Part shown: positions 45,607-54,334 of the stretch, in pieces
Numbering within the stretch: position 1 is the first letter of the stretch
How the letters are laid out: every line of letters begins with the position of its first letter
Source: LMUY01 sp965198565
Lineage (GTDB): Bacteria > Pseudomonadota > Alphaproteobacteria > Acetobacterales > Acetobacteraceae
Assembly (NCBI GenBank): GCA_965198565.1
Contig: OZ240665.1
Coordinates: 4,605,959 to 4,669,958, forward strand
Direction of reading: 5' to 3'
Length of the DNA stretch: 64,000 nt
The notes under the pieces: model-generated
The model's database searches: none
Told to the model about the DNA's origin: nothing
Seen by the model: only the letters and a program-made list of their open reading frames with translations
Translations under genes and position numbers: made by a program

Positions 45607-46045
45607 CGTTTCCTCTCGTGTAGCTTGTTTCCACTTAGTATTGTTTGTAGCCGGATTAAACGGATCCGCGGCGTCTTCGCGTTCCGCTCAGCATCGCGTC
45701 GACCTGGATTTCAGGGTCAGAACCATGCTTACGGCTGCCGGACTTGATGTCAGCCGGCGAGCGTTCATCAAAGCCACTCATCTGATGGTTGATGAAGCCA
45801 CCAATCCGATTGGGAGTAAGGACGTGGTTGAGCACCAATAATATCCCCCTACGCACCTTTTCACCGGGCGGCTCAGTTGCCCGGCATGAGATGTCTTGTC
45901 GCGTTTCACAGTTCGCGCGGACCCTGCCAATCTCAGGCGAAATCCGAACGTTCTTCTAAGTGAGGCGTATCTCATTATGCAGGGTGGCGTCAACATTGCG
46001 TTACGACTTCAAGCACGCGCTAAAATTTTTAGTTGGCAGTGTGGC
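45607..46045. other. Intergenic region upstream of the porin gene
   Basis: This 439-base gap lies between the start of the porin gene and the end of CocE 2, both on the minus strand. It should hold the porin promoter. No gene, repeat or clear palindrome was recognised. Confidence 0.5.
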
Positions 46046-48319
46046 TTATGGTTGCCGGGCCGGGACGATGGGAAGTTGGACAAAGCTCAGATGATCCGGT
46101 CCGGTGAAGATCATGTTGCGAGCACCATCATGATAGCTCTGATCGTACGCGTGCCGCGATCCGTGTGCGTAACCATCGTAGGGCTGAACATCGAGCCGAA
46201 TGCGATGCCCCTTCCTGATAAGAAACGTATTCGGAATGATCTCGATTTCGACCGGGACGATTTCGTCAGACTTCAGCGGTGCGTAGTCCGCCTTCAAATG
46301 CGTATGCTTGACCGTGTATTCAGTCGAACGCTGTGGGTCGACCTTGCGATGCGATACCTTCAACCAGCCTTTTGCGAGTGGGTAATGTTTCGTCGGAAAG
46401 CCCAGTGTGGTTGGTCCCGTGTAGTCCACCTCCTGGCCTCCCTCATCGAGAATTCTCAGGGCCAGGTAGATGTCCATGTCCTCACTGGTTGAGGAGACCC
46501 AGAGTTTTGCCTTGCTATAGCCTGCGAAAACCATGTCGTCCGCAACAGGGTCGCTGACGAAAGAAAGGCCAGTTTTCCAAGCAAGCAGCGCTGAGGGCGG
46601 CTCTACGGGCAACAGCGCCGGGGGGGGGCCAGTGCGGCTTTCAAGCGGTACTTCCGCCGAGTAGTGCCCTTGATGCTCCGTGTCGGGCTCAGTTTGCGCG
46701 AGACGATAAAAATCGCTGCGCCACTGGTCTCCGGGCCAGTCCGCCGGCGAGGCATCAAGATACCACTTGACGTAATTGGTCCTGGCAATTGGCCACTCGT
46801 CCTCCTCCTGAAGGTAGGAGCACCCGTTCCCCGCGCGGATGTCGAGCCGTACGGCCGGCTTGGCCATAATCCCGTTATCGATGCCTTTCAGCCAATAATC
46901 GAAGAAGGCTCTATGATCGCGGATAGCGCTCGCCGAGTATGACCTGGTGAACCAATCCTCCCAAAAGTCGATCTTCTTGTTGGCGGTGTTGGTTTGGAGG
47001 TAAGTCTCGCTGCTTCCCAGTTGATGGAAGTGAGCCGGATGAGTTGTGCAGGCGATGGTCCATAGCGGAACCTCGATCTGGCTCATGTCAGGGCTCATGA
47101 AAACTCGCGACTTCGGCCCGAAGACCGCCGGCACGTTGGAGTCTTTAAATGGCGCTGCGCGCACGGCCGCCATGAAGTCCGCCGCATTGGGCTCGCCGCA
47201 CACAGCGGGTAGAGCACCGGCCTTGAACCAAAACGGGAAGAACTCCTCGTTGAGGATACCGCCAGTGTAAACGAACTCCTCATACAGGTCGACGTCGGTT
47301 CCGATCGCAACCATCGCCTTCAGGTGCGAAGGGCGCAGGCTGGCAGCCGCATGCTGAGTAATTGCGTAATACGACATGCCCCAAAGACCTACATTGCCGT
47401 TGCTCCACGGCTGCTCCCCGGCCCATTCGATGGCATCGCGGTACGCCTCCGCCGTCCCGAAACCCCAGATCGCGAGCTCACCAGGATTCTTGCCAGTACC
47501 CGGCCCGTCAACGCGCATGACCACGTAGTCATGCGGGACCCAATCCACGGTATTGACCGTTTCATGGTTCTCGAAAATAAGACCCTCGGAATTACCTGAG
47601 AAGTAACGTTCTTCTTGCGCTTCGTGCGCTTCGAAAGCGGCATCGTTGCAAATCGTGTGGTGATGGAAAGCGCGCCCGTACACGCCGCAGTTCATAATGA
47701 CCGGATATTGTCCGTCCTTGTCGGGGCGGAAGACGTCGGCATAGACGTATGAGCCATTCTGCAGTGGAACCTTGACGTCTCTGAACCGCCGGATGCCAAG
47801 GATGTTGCGCCGGACTTCGTTGCGCGCTGTGGCGGCGGAACAAAGCTGGCGGGGCATACGATCGGTAAAGGCACCCTTGCGGCCAAACTCCTCGAACAAT
47901 TCGCCGATGATTGGATCGGTCTCAAAATCATGAATGTAGTCGGAGTGAACTCCCGCAAACGAGACGTCCCACCTGAAGTTTATCCGCCGTGCGCCGATGA
48001 TTTCATGCACGACGGGGGCAATAATAATTCCGCCGTCTAAATTCCCATCCTGGTCGAGACTGCAGAGAAAGCGCGCGACGTTTGTCAAACCGGGATCGAG
48101 CAGCTTCTGGATGTTTCCATCTACCCGGCTGACGATTTGAGCAAGATTGACCCGGGGAGCGCCGAGTGCGTAGCCAATTGGAGATGCGCCGACCAGGAAG
48201 GCTACTCGCTCACCCTCTTGGTAGTTGAACTCGCCCTTTTCGTTGGTAAACCCCGAGCAAGTCGGCGTCTCAAACTTGAGTCCTGCGACCGGTCCAGCGA
48301 AAACACCTGTGAGCAGCAT
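46046..48319 (-). CDS. Large CocE/NonD-family hydrolase 2 with an extra N-terminal domain
   Basis: A 757-residue protein from ATG 48319 (MLLTGVFAGPVAGLKFETPT). The first ~120 residues (GVFAGPVAGLKFETP, SGFTNEKGEFNYQEGERVAF, NVARFLCSLDQDGNLDGGI) form a domain that I know from surface lipoproteins and adhesin-like proteins, not from esterases. From about residue 190 the X-Pro/CocE fold begins: FRDVKVPLQNGSYVYADVFR, YPVIMNCGVYG, nucleophile in GNVGLWGMSYYAITQHAAAS, HRAFFDYWLKGIDNG in the lid-linked region, and a C-terminal jelly roll (PLKSDEIVPVEIEI, RKGHRIRLDVQP). No signal peptide is seen. It is distant from the other two CocE proteins; a scrap of a close relative lies at 31260. Confidence 0.88.
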   Translation of the reverse strand: MLLTGVFAGPVAGLKFETPTCSGFTNEKGEFNYQEGERVAFLVGASPIGYALGAPRVNLAQIVSRVDGNIQKLLDPGLTNVARFLCSLDQDGNLDGGIIIAPVVHEIIGARRINFRWDVSFAGVHSDYIHDFETDPIIGELFEEFGRKGAFTDRMPRQLCSAATARNEVRRNILGIRRFRDVKVPLQNGSYVYADVFRPDKDGQYPVIMNCGVYGRAFHHHTICNDAAFEAHEAQEERYFSGNSEGLIFENHETVNTVDWVPHDYVVMRVDGPGTGKNPGELAIWGFGTAEAYRDAIEWAGEQPWSNGNVGLWGMSYYAITQHAAASLRPSHLKAMVAIGTDVDLYEEFVYTGGILNEEFFPFWFKAGALPAVCGEPNAADFMAAVRAAPFKDSNVPAVFGPKSRVFMSPDMSQIEVPLWTIACTTHPAHFHQLGSSETYLQTNTANKKIDFWEDWFTRSYSASAIRDHRAFFDYWLKGIDNGIMAKPAVRLDIRAGNGCSYLQEEDEWPIARTNYVKWYLDASPADWPGDQWRSDFYRLAQTEPDTEHQGHYSAEVPLESRTGPPPALLPVEPPSALLAWKTGLSFVSDPVADDMVFAGYSKAKLWVSSTSEDMDIYLALRILDEGGQEVDYTGPTTLGFPTKHYPLAKGWLKVSHRKVDPQRSTEYTVKHTHLKADYAPLKSDEIVPVEIEIIPNTFLIRKGHRIRLDVQPYDGYAHGSRHAYDQSYHDGARNMIFTGPDHLSFVQLPIVPARQP

Positions 48320-48696
48320 GCAATTTTCCTTGTCGAGCCTGGCTATCAGCAAAGTAGGGCGGCGGTAATTCGTTGGCCCAGACTGCCCGATTGGAGAAAA
48401 CGGCTGCCGTCCCGGCAGGCTTGCTTGCGGCAAACGAGCTTCCCCCCCTCCGGCGTCACTTAGGATCCGCGCCTAAACGACATCTCGAAGGCTGCCGATG
48501 CAACCCGGGCCCTGACCATCTCCGTTCTCTCCCAACCGTCTTCGTGCGGTCAACGTCGGCTAAGTCACCAAGTGTTCTAGGTCACGCTGGGTCTGTCAAT
48601 GGGGCAACGTGATCGTGGCTAGAGCCCCGCTATGTCTACGTCCCGCTTGGGCGCACACCATAAATGACCCGGCAATGATGGCGCTGGCCGCTATGC
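48320..48696. other. Intergenic region upstream of CocE 2
   Basis: It contains the operator-like palindrome at 48563-48584 and AGGAAA before the CocE 2 start. No gene was recognised. Confidence 0.5.
48563..48584 (-). promoter_or_regulatory. Operator-like palindrome, site 1
   Basis: On the minus strand it reads TGACCTAGAACACTTGGTGA. It matches the sites at 49994, 52099 and 54186 (ACCWAG, then 4-5 bases, then YTTGGT). It is about 245 bases upstream of CocE 2. Confidence 0.5.
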
Positions 48697-49908
48697 CTAG
48701 CTGATCGCAACGCTGGCCTTGGCCGTGCTTGACAAGGCGTTCGCGCGCAAGATTAGAAAAATTGCCGTCAATGGCAGGGCGGGATACGTTAGCAAAGCGA
48801 GATCATACGAGCGGGTGCTGTCGAAGATGGCCGCCATGGCTATTGGGCTGAAAATCAGCCCGAGCTGGGAGAGCGCGAAGGAGCTGCCAAAAATCCGCGC
48901 GTAGTAACGACGCCCGAAACGCCGGGCCATGACGAAGCCCATCATGTCGAGTTCGGCCCCTTGGGCCATGCCCAGAAGGAAGGCCGCCGCCGCTGGCCAC
49001 GGGACTTGAACCGACAACATGGCAATACCGAGCATTTGGCCGACAAAAAACAATGTTGCCGCCACGGTGACCGTGAAGCGGTCAAGCAGAAGCCCGGTGA
49101 TAATGCGCCCAGCAAGCGACCCGATTGCGACCGCAGCAACCGCCCCTGCGATCGACGCAGGTGAACCTCCCCGGTCGGCGAGCAGCGCCGCGAGATGCAG
49201 GTTAGGACCTGCACCAGCGAAAACCACGAGCGCAAACGCAATAGAGAACAGCCAATATTCAGGTGTGCGCACCGCGTCGCCGAGTGACTCACCTACGACG
49301 ATCACCGGGTCGTCGGCAGGCAAGCGCTCCGAGATTGGCAACAATCCCCGGTTCTGCTTGACCAGGCAAAGCAGATTTATGAGGCCAAGGAGCATCGCAA
49401 GCGCTGCCGCTGTGACAAGGGCGTTGCGCCAACCGGCAGCGTCGATCCTGAGCTTTATGAGGGCGCTGAAGGCGGCAACGCCCACGGATACACCGGCGGA
49501 AGCGACTGCCAGCCCAAGGCCCAGATTGCGGTCGAACCAGCCTCGCACGATGGTGAAGTAGGCGGGATACAGCGCTAGGCACCCAGCCATGCTGGCGCCG
49601 CAACTGACCGCAACGAACGCCCAGTAGGCGTGAACCAGCGCCAGACCTGCGCAGCAAAGGCAGCCGGCCACTAGCCCCACCAGTATGCACATCGCGGGTC
49701 CGATTTTGTCGACGGCCCATCCCGCCAGGGGTAGCGTGAAGACGTTGCAGAGCGCGATGAATGATAGGATTGCCGAGAACTGGGTTCGGGACCAGCCGAA
49801 CTCGCTGCTGACGGCCGTCATGTAGAGACCAAACGGGAAAATGAACATCGACGACATGGACACGGCCATGCCGATGAAGCAGCCCAATAATGCTAACCAA
49901 CGCCTCAT
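48697..49908 (-). CDS. MFS transporter
   Basis: A 403-residue major-facilitator carrier with twelve predicted helices. The first is MRRWLALLGCFIGMAVSMSS, and the family loop 2-3 motif appears as LAGWAVDKIGPAMCILVG. The sequence FGWSRTQFSAILSFIALCNV resembles monocarboxylate and oxalate/formate-type carriers. ATG 49908 is preferred over GTG 49974 because GGGGA lies seven bases before it. It is divergent from CocE 3 and shares a promoter region with the operator-like site at 49994, so it probably imports the compound that the hydrolase attacks. Confidence 0.88.
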   Translation of the reverse strand: MRRWLALLGCFIGMAVSMSSMFIFPFGLYMTAVSSEFGWSRTQFSAILSFIALCNVFTLPLAGWAVDKIGPAMCILVGLVAGCLCCAGLALVHAYWAFVAVSCGASMAGCLALYPAYFTIVRGWFDRNLGLGLAVASAGVSVGVAAFSALIKLRIDAAGWRNALVTAAALAMLLGLINLLCLVKQNRGLLPISERLPADDPVIVVGESLGDAVRTPEYWLFSIAFALVVFAGAGPNLHLAALLADRGGSPASIAGAVAAVAIGSLAGRIITGLLLDRFTVTVAATLFFVGQMLGIAMLSVQVPWPAAAAFLLGMAQGAELDMMGFVMARRFGRRYYARIFGSSFALSQLGLIFSPIAMAAIFDSTRSYDLALLTYPALPLTAIFLILRANALSSTAKASVAIS

Positions 49909-49993
49909 TTTGCGGTCCCCTTCCCCGAGCCCTTCCGGCTGCTCAGTCCGCCCATCTTGCAACACCGTAGCCACGTGTTAAAAGGGTCGTAAA

Positions 49994-50015
49994 GAGACCT
50001 AGTCTTTCAAGCGAG
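49994..50015. promoter_or_regulatory. Operator-like palindrome, site 2
   Basis: GAGACCTAGTCTTTCAAGCG, sharing ACCTAGTCTT with site 3. It lies between the divergent MFS and CocE 3 genes. The right half is the poorest of the four. Confidence 0.45.
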
Positions 50016-50285
50016 GCAAAGACGGTGCGAGGATATGTCGCGAGCAAGCGATGGGCATACCGGATGAAGACTCCGTGACTGCCTTAGGCGCCTCGCTCAC
50101 CTACCGCGATAGGCTTGAGGCGCTTGCGGCGAGACTGAACCGTATGATCAAGCAGGTTGGTAAGGGTGAGCAGAACCAACCGGCGCGGCCCATCTCCTTG
50201 ATACGTCGACGACGAATGCCGTGGGCTCGCCGCACAGACACCATCAGCGGATCAGCCAAGCGCCTAACAGCCGGAAGGAACGCAC

Positions 50286-52025
50286 ATGGGTGAAGATCAA
50301 GCAATTTTTGTCCCCGCCTATCCCTATGACGAGGCAAGCGAGGAGGGTTTGTTCAGCCGGTTCGAGGCTGGCACGCGAACCCTTCCAGCGGGGTTCCAGG
50401 TGCAGGATCGCTTTCTGCCTCTGCCTGTCGACATCGTGCTGGAGAAGGACGTCGCCGTCACCCTGCGCGATGGGGTGACGATCTATGTGGATGTATTTCG
50501 TCCAGCCGGCACTGAGAAGGTGCCCGCGATCGTCGCATGGAGCCCCTATGGCAAGAGCCGGGGCGGCACTCCCAGGTATATGCAGATTTTCGAATTGCTC
50601 GGCATGGAGACACACACGGTCTCTGGCTTGATGAAGTTCGAAGGTCCTGACCCGGCCTTCTGGTGCGCCCATGGCTACGCCGTCTGCAACCCCGACCCGC
50701 GCGGCAGCTTTAATTCGGAGGGGAATATACGTTTTTGGAGCCGGAAGGAGGGCGAGGACTACCACGATCTCATCGAGTGGCTTGGCGGCCAGGATTGGTG
50801 CAGCGGCAAAGTTGGCACCAGCGGAAACTCCTATCTCGCCATTTCACAATGGTTCGCCGCGGCCGAGCAGCCGCCGCACCTCGCGGCCATCGCTCCTTGG
50901 GAGGGGATGAGCGACATCTATCGTGACTTCATCATGCGCGGCGGAATTCCGGATTTGCCCTTTTCGCGGCAACTTGAGACAGCTTTCGTTGGCAAGAACG
51001 GCCGCGAGGATCTCATCGCCGAGGCCGAGCACCACCCGCTGATGGACGAACTTTGGCAATCGAAAATCCCTGCGTTCGAGCGCATCACCGTGCCAGCCTA
51101 CATTGTGGCCAGTTACTCAAACTCGATCCATACGCCCGGAACGTTCCGTGGCTGGCGCAGGATCGCGTCTGCCGATAAATGGCTGCGCATCCACAACACA
51201 ATGGAGTGGCCGGACTACTACGAAGAGGTCAACCTCAACGACCTGCTCCGTTTTTTCGACCACTTCCTTAAAGGCGTGGATAACGGCTGGCAAAACACAC
51301 CGCGCGTGCGCTACTCGGTGCTCGATCTCGAAGGCAACGACCGCGTTAACCAGCCGGCAAAGGCGTTCCCACCTGAAAACGTCAGCGAGGTGAAATACTA
51401 CTTGGACGCCGGGTCGCAGGCGCTGAGTACCGAAGCACCGTCTGCTAATGCGACCGCCAGCTACGATGCACAACCGGACCAGGGACACGTGTCCTTCACA
51501 GTCCGGGTCGATGGGCCGACGGACTTTGTCGGCTATCCCAAGGTGCGGCTCTGGGTTGAGGCGGGCGGCTCGAACGATCTAGACTTGTTCGTCTTTCTTC
51601 AGAAGTTGAATGCCGATGGCGAGCAACTTGAACAGTTCAACGTGCCGAACCAGGGGCCGAAGATGCAAGCGCTGACCCGGCAGGGAGCGGCGATCCTGAA
51701 GTATAAGGGTTCCAATGGGCGCCTCCGCGTGTCCATGCGGCATCTTGATGACGCGGCTTCGACCGACAGCATACCGGTCCACAGCTTCGACCGCGTCGAA
51801 AAGCTTGCCGCTGGAGAGATCGCCTGTGTGGACATCGACCTGTTCCCGATCGGGCTGGCGCTGCATGCGGGCGAGCAATTGCGGCTTGTGATTAGCGGCT
51901 ACCATTTACTGGGCGGTGTGATGCCCGGCGCTGGCAATGTTCAGTCCGACAATCATGGCCGGCATATCATTCATACGGGCGGTCAGCACGCTTCCTACCT
52001 GCAACTTCCTCTGATCGGTGGGTGA
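50286..52025 (+). CDS. CocE/NonD-family hydrolase 3
   Basis: A 579-residue alpha/beta hydrolase and paralogue of CocE 1, with the same domain order. KDVAVTLRDGVTIYVDVFRP and PAIVAWSPYGKSRGG open the catalytic fold; the nucleophile lies in KVGTSGNSYLAISQWFAAAE; APWEGMSDIYRDFIM and HNTMEWPDYYEEVNL follow; the jelly roll ends SFDRVEKLAAGEIACVDIDL, HAGEQLRLVISG. GGAAGGA precedes the ATG. A SnoaL-like gene, a cupin and a FadR-type regulator follow on the same strand. The ester or amide it cleaves is unknown. Confidence 0.9.
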   Translation: MGEDQAIFVPAYPYDEASEEGLFSRFEAGTRTLPAGFQVQDRFLPLPVDIVLEKDVAVTLRDGVTIYVDVFRPAGTEKVPAIVAWSPYGKSRGGTPRYMQIFELLGMETHTVSGLMKFEGPDPAFWCAHGYAVCNPDPRGSFNSEGNIRFWSRKEGEDYHDLIEWLGGQDWCSGKVGTSGNSYLAISQWFAAAEQPPHLAAIAPWEGMSDIYRDFIMRGGIPDLPFSRQLETAFVGKNGREDLIAEAEHHPLMDELWQSKIPAFERITVPAYIVASYSNSIHTPGTFRGWRRIASADKWLRIHNTMEWPDYYEEVNLNDLLRFFDHFLKGVDNGWQNTPRVRYSVLDLEGNDRVNQPAKAFPPENVSEVKYYLDAGSQALSTEAPSANATASYDAQPDQGHVSFTVRVDGPTDFVGYPKVRLWVEAGGSNDLDLFVFLQKLNADGEQLEQFNVPNQGPKMQALTRQGAAILKYKGSNGRLRVSMRHLDDAASTDSIPVHSFDRVEKLAAGEIACVDIDLFPIGLALHAGEQLRLVISGYHLLGGVMPGAGNVQSDNHGRHIIHTGGQHASYLQLPLIGG

Positions 52026-52098
52026 GTGCTTCCCGGTGTGGTTGGCTGCTGCAATCCCTTGTTTGTTCACCGGCAGTATTCTTGACAATTCTGACTTG

Positions 52099-52120
52099 GT
52101 GACCTAGTCTTAGTTGGTAA
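52099..52120 (+). promoter_or_regulatory. Operator-like palindrome, site 3
   Basis: GTGACCTAGTCTTAGTTGGT, ending about 20 bases before the SnoaL-like 2 start and just ahead of its GGAGGA site, where a bound repressor would block transcription. Confidence 0.55.
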
Positions 52121-52139
52121 ATAACGCTGGAGGAACCGT

Positions 52140-52673
52140 ATGACTCTTGAGGAACTGAGCGCCCGCACGCAAATAAATGATGTGCTTCTACGCTATTGCC
52201 GCGGACTTGATCGAGTTGACATGGATTTGGTTCGTGGGGCGTTCCACAAGGATGCGTGGATACAGTTTCCCAAGAGCCTGCACGTCGGTACCGCGGAGGG
52301 CTTCTTTGAATTCCTCACCGCTGAGATGCCTCGATTTGTCCGCACGCAACATTTTCTGGGCAATAGCCTAATAGAGTTCGACGGGCCGGATGTCGCTTAT
52401 GTTGAGACTTACCTGCATGCTGATCACCAAGGCTCAGATAGTCATCATTGGACCGGCAGCTTCGTAAAACTTTGGGCGCGTTACCTCGACAAATTCGAGC
52501 AGCGTGATGGAGTATGGCTGATAGCCCGTCGCGAGTTGCTGGTTGATTGGATGTACAAGTATCCGCTGGAGGGCTGGTTCGATGATCACCCCGATGCTGC
52601 GGCTCGACGCGATGGCACCGATCCCGCTCTTCGCCGGGTCGCAGGGTTTGACGGCCAGCGCGCGGCTGAGTGA
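52140..52673 (+). CDS. SnoaL-like (NTF2-fold) protein 2
   Basis: A 177-residue SnoaL-like/NTF2-fold protein: LSARTQINDVLLRYCRGLDR, VDMDLVRGAFHKDAWIQFPK, FVRTQHFLGNSLIEFDG, then AYVETYLHADHQ and REL LVDWMY-type end in two pieces. The conserved Asp/His-rich pocket (GLDRVD; TQHFLGN) is typical of the dehydratase and dehydrochlorinase group. ATG 52140 has a strong GGAGGA before it. It follows CocE 3 and has its own operator-like site. Confidence 0.85.
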   Translation: MTLEELSARTQINDVLLRYCRGLDRVDMDLVRGAFHKDAWIQFPKSLHVGTAEGFFEFLTAEMPRFVRTQHFLGNSLIEFDGPDVAYVETYLHADHQGSDSHHWTGSFVKLWARYLDKFEQRDGVWLIARRELLVDWMYKYPLEGWFDDHPDAAARRDGTDPALRRVAGFDGQRAAE

Positions 52674-52741
52674 TCAGGGTCTTGATGGTGGGCCGGTTTA
52701 GCTGACAGGCTCGCCAGCATCGCGTTACGACAAGGAATGCC

Positions 52742-53086
52742 ATGGAAATAGTTCGGTTCGTGGATGCTCTCGCCTACACCGCGGCCAACCACGACGAGAT
52801 CATGGCGAGGCGGCTCCAGGGGGGTGAGGCGACCAGCGCTGACTTCGTGTTAGTCGGACATTCGCAGTTTCCGCCCGGGGCGACCGTCCCAATGGAGGCG
52901 GCGCCGATTGGCAGGATCTACGTCGTTGCGACGGGAGCCATTTCGATTGATCAGGCGGATGGTGTTCGTCACAGCCTACAGCAATGGGACAGCGTCTATG
53001 TCCCTCCAGGCGAAGCGCGAGCGGTCGTGAATGATAGCGGTGCGCCCGCAGCGATCATCGTAATAACACCCGCGCCGGCAAAATGA
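52742..53086 (+). CDS. Small cupin protein
   Basis: A 114-residue single-domain protein with the cupin pattern spread over FVLVGHSQFPPGATVPMEAA, GRIYVVATGAISIDQADGVR and WDSVYVPPGEARAVVNDSGA. The first motif lacks the usual paired histidines, so a metal-free or degenerate site is possible. It sits in the SnoaL-like 2 / FadR run and is probably co-transcribed with it. Role unknown; accessory isomerase or sensor are both possible. Confidence 0.75.
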   Translation: MEIVRFVDALAYTAANHDEIMARRLQGGEATSADFVLVGHSQFPPGATVPMEAAPIGRIYVVATGAISIDQADGVRHSLQQWDSVYVPPGEARAVVNDSGAPAAIIVITPAPAK

Positions 53087-53195
53087 TTGCGCTCACGCCG
53101 ACCAACGTGAACACTCGCTTGACGGCATCGACGTTGCGCGGCCGCTGGAAGGCTGCGACAAGCAGCCTTGTTCAGTTGCTGCGTTACATAAGGAT

Positions 53196-54017
53196 ATGTC
53201 TTTGCAAACCGACCGTCCCGCCCCGGAAGTCAGCAGGCCGCGCCGCCGGAGGGTAAAGGTGGTGGACGAGATCATCGAGTCTTTGCGTCAGGATATTGTT
53301 ACGCGCCGCCTGCCGCATGGCAACCGGCTTCCCAGCGAAAAGGACTTGTCGGATCGGTTTGGGGTCAGCCAACCGACGGTAAGGGAAGCAATTCGCGCTC
53401 TAGAAACGCTTGGCCTGATCGAAGTCTTCCACGGCAATGGCTCGTTTGTACGCAGCCAAGGTGAGTACGGTTTGGCATCGGCACTTCAAACGTTGCTGCA
53501 GCTCGAAAGCGTTGGGATTATGGAAGTCCTCGACGTGCGGCAAGTTCTCGGACGCCACTCAATTGAAGTTGCGACAATAAATGCCACGGCTAAGGATATT
53601 GAAGCAATTGCATCTGCGTGCTCTCGCTTTAATTGCATCAGTGAAGCGAACGAAGATGAGGTGATTGCTAATATACTTAGCTTTCAACGCGCTGTGTCCG
53701 CCGCCTCTCACAATCCCCTGCTCCATTCATTGGAGGAATTTCTGCTTGCACTGCTGAATGAGGTTCAAGTCAAGTCACTGACGGACCGCGGGCCGCGTTT
53801 TTGGCGTGCACGAGCGTTAGACTTTCAAGTTCACCGTGTGGCTATACTTGCCGGTATGAGATCAGGGGACCCGCAAATCGCGCGTCAGGCAATGGACCGC
53901 TATTTTGAAGCACAACGTGCTCGATATGAGCAGGATGACAACTTGAGTGCGCTAAATCTGTCGAGCCCCGGCCTAATAGGCGTTATGGCAAACATGGTTC
54001 GGCAATTTAGGGACTAA
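53196..54017 (+). CDS. FadR-subfamily GntR transcriptional regulator
   Basis: A 273-residue regulator. The winged helix (VVDEIIESLRQDIVTRRLPH, GNRLPSEKDLSDRFGVSQPT, VREAIRALETLGLIEVFHGN) is followed by an FCD ligand domain with metal-site residues in SFQRAVSAASHNPLLHSLEE and FQVHRVAILAGMRSGDP. FCD-type regulators respond to small organic acids. The gene is visibly lower in GC than the backbone. Four copies of a shared palindrome lie upstream of genes around it, so it is the best candidate for the regulator of this half of the island. Confidence 0.9.
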   Translation: MSLQTDRPAPEVSRPRRRRVKVVDEIIESLRQDIVTRRLPHGNRLPSEKDLSDRFGVSQPTVREAIRALETLGLIEVFHGNGSFVRSQGEYGLASALQTLLQLESVGIMEVLDVRQVLGRHSIEVATINATAKDIEAIASACSRFNCISEANEDEVIANILSFQRAVSAASHNPLLHSLEEFLLALLNEVQVKSLTDRGPRFWRARALDFQVHRVAILAGMRSGDPQIARQAMDRYFEAQRARYEQDDNLSALNLSSPGLIGVMANMVRQFRD

Positions 54018-54334
54018 ACAGCCTTTGGCGTGGAAGTGGAGTTGTCATGGAACTCTTCCACGTCGGGCAATGTTACTCAACTGCTGTCACTTCACTCTGG
54101 CCACGTCCCGCCCAAAGGCTACCCTCAGGTAGGACGCGAGATAGAACCCGGCGACAAACCAGCGCCCGTTTCCGCCCCCCGAAAAACTTACCAAGTCTCT
54201 TGGTGAGTCGCTAGCATCCAAGCGGAGATGATGTTATATCGTTTGTAGATTGAACCCGACAGGGCAGCGGCAGCCGTCGCTGTAAGCTGGCCACATAGAT
54301 TAAAGCCTTCGGGACGTAATGGGGAGCTACCGCT
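54018..54334. other. Intergenic region upstream of the acyl-CoA-dehydrogenase-like gene
   Basis: It contains the clearest operator-like palindrome (54186-54208). No gene was recognised. Confidence 0.5.
54186..54208. promoter_or_regulatory. Operator-like palindrome, site 4
   Basis: ACTTACCAAG and CTTGGTGAGT flank a TCT centre; nine of ten positions are complementary. It lies about 127 bases before the start of the acyl-CoA-dehydrogenase-like gene and 170 after the regulator's stop. Confidence 0.6.

Noticed and set aside
45896..46492. Plus-strand open frame of 198 codons near the end of CocE 2
   Set aside because: It overlaps the CocE 2 coding region in antisense and has no recognisable motif or ribosome-binding site.
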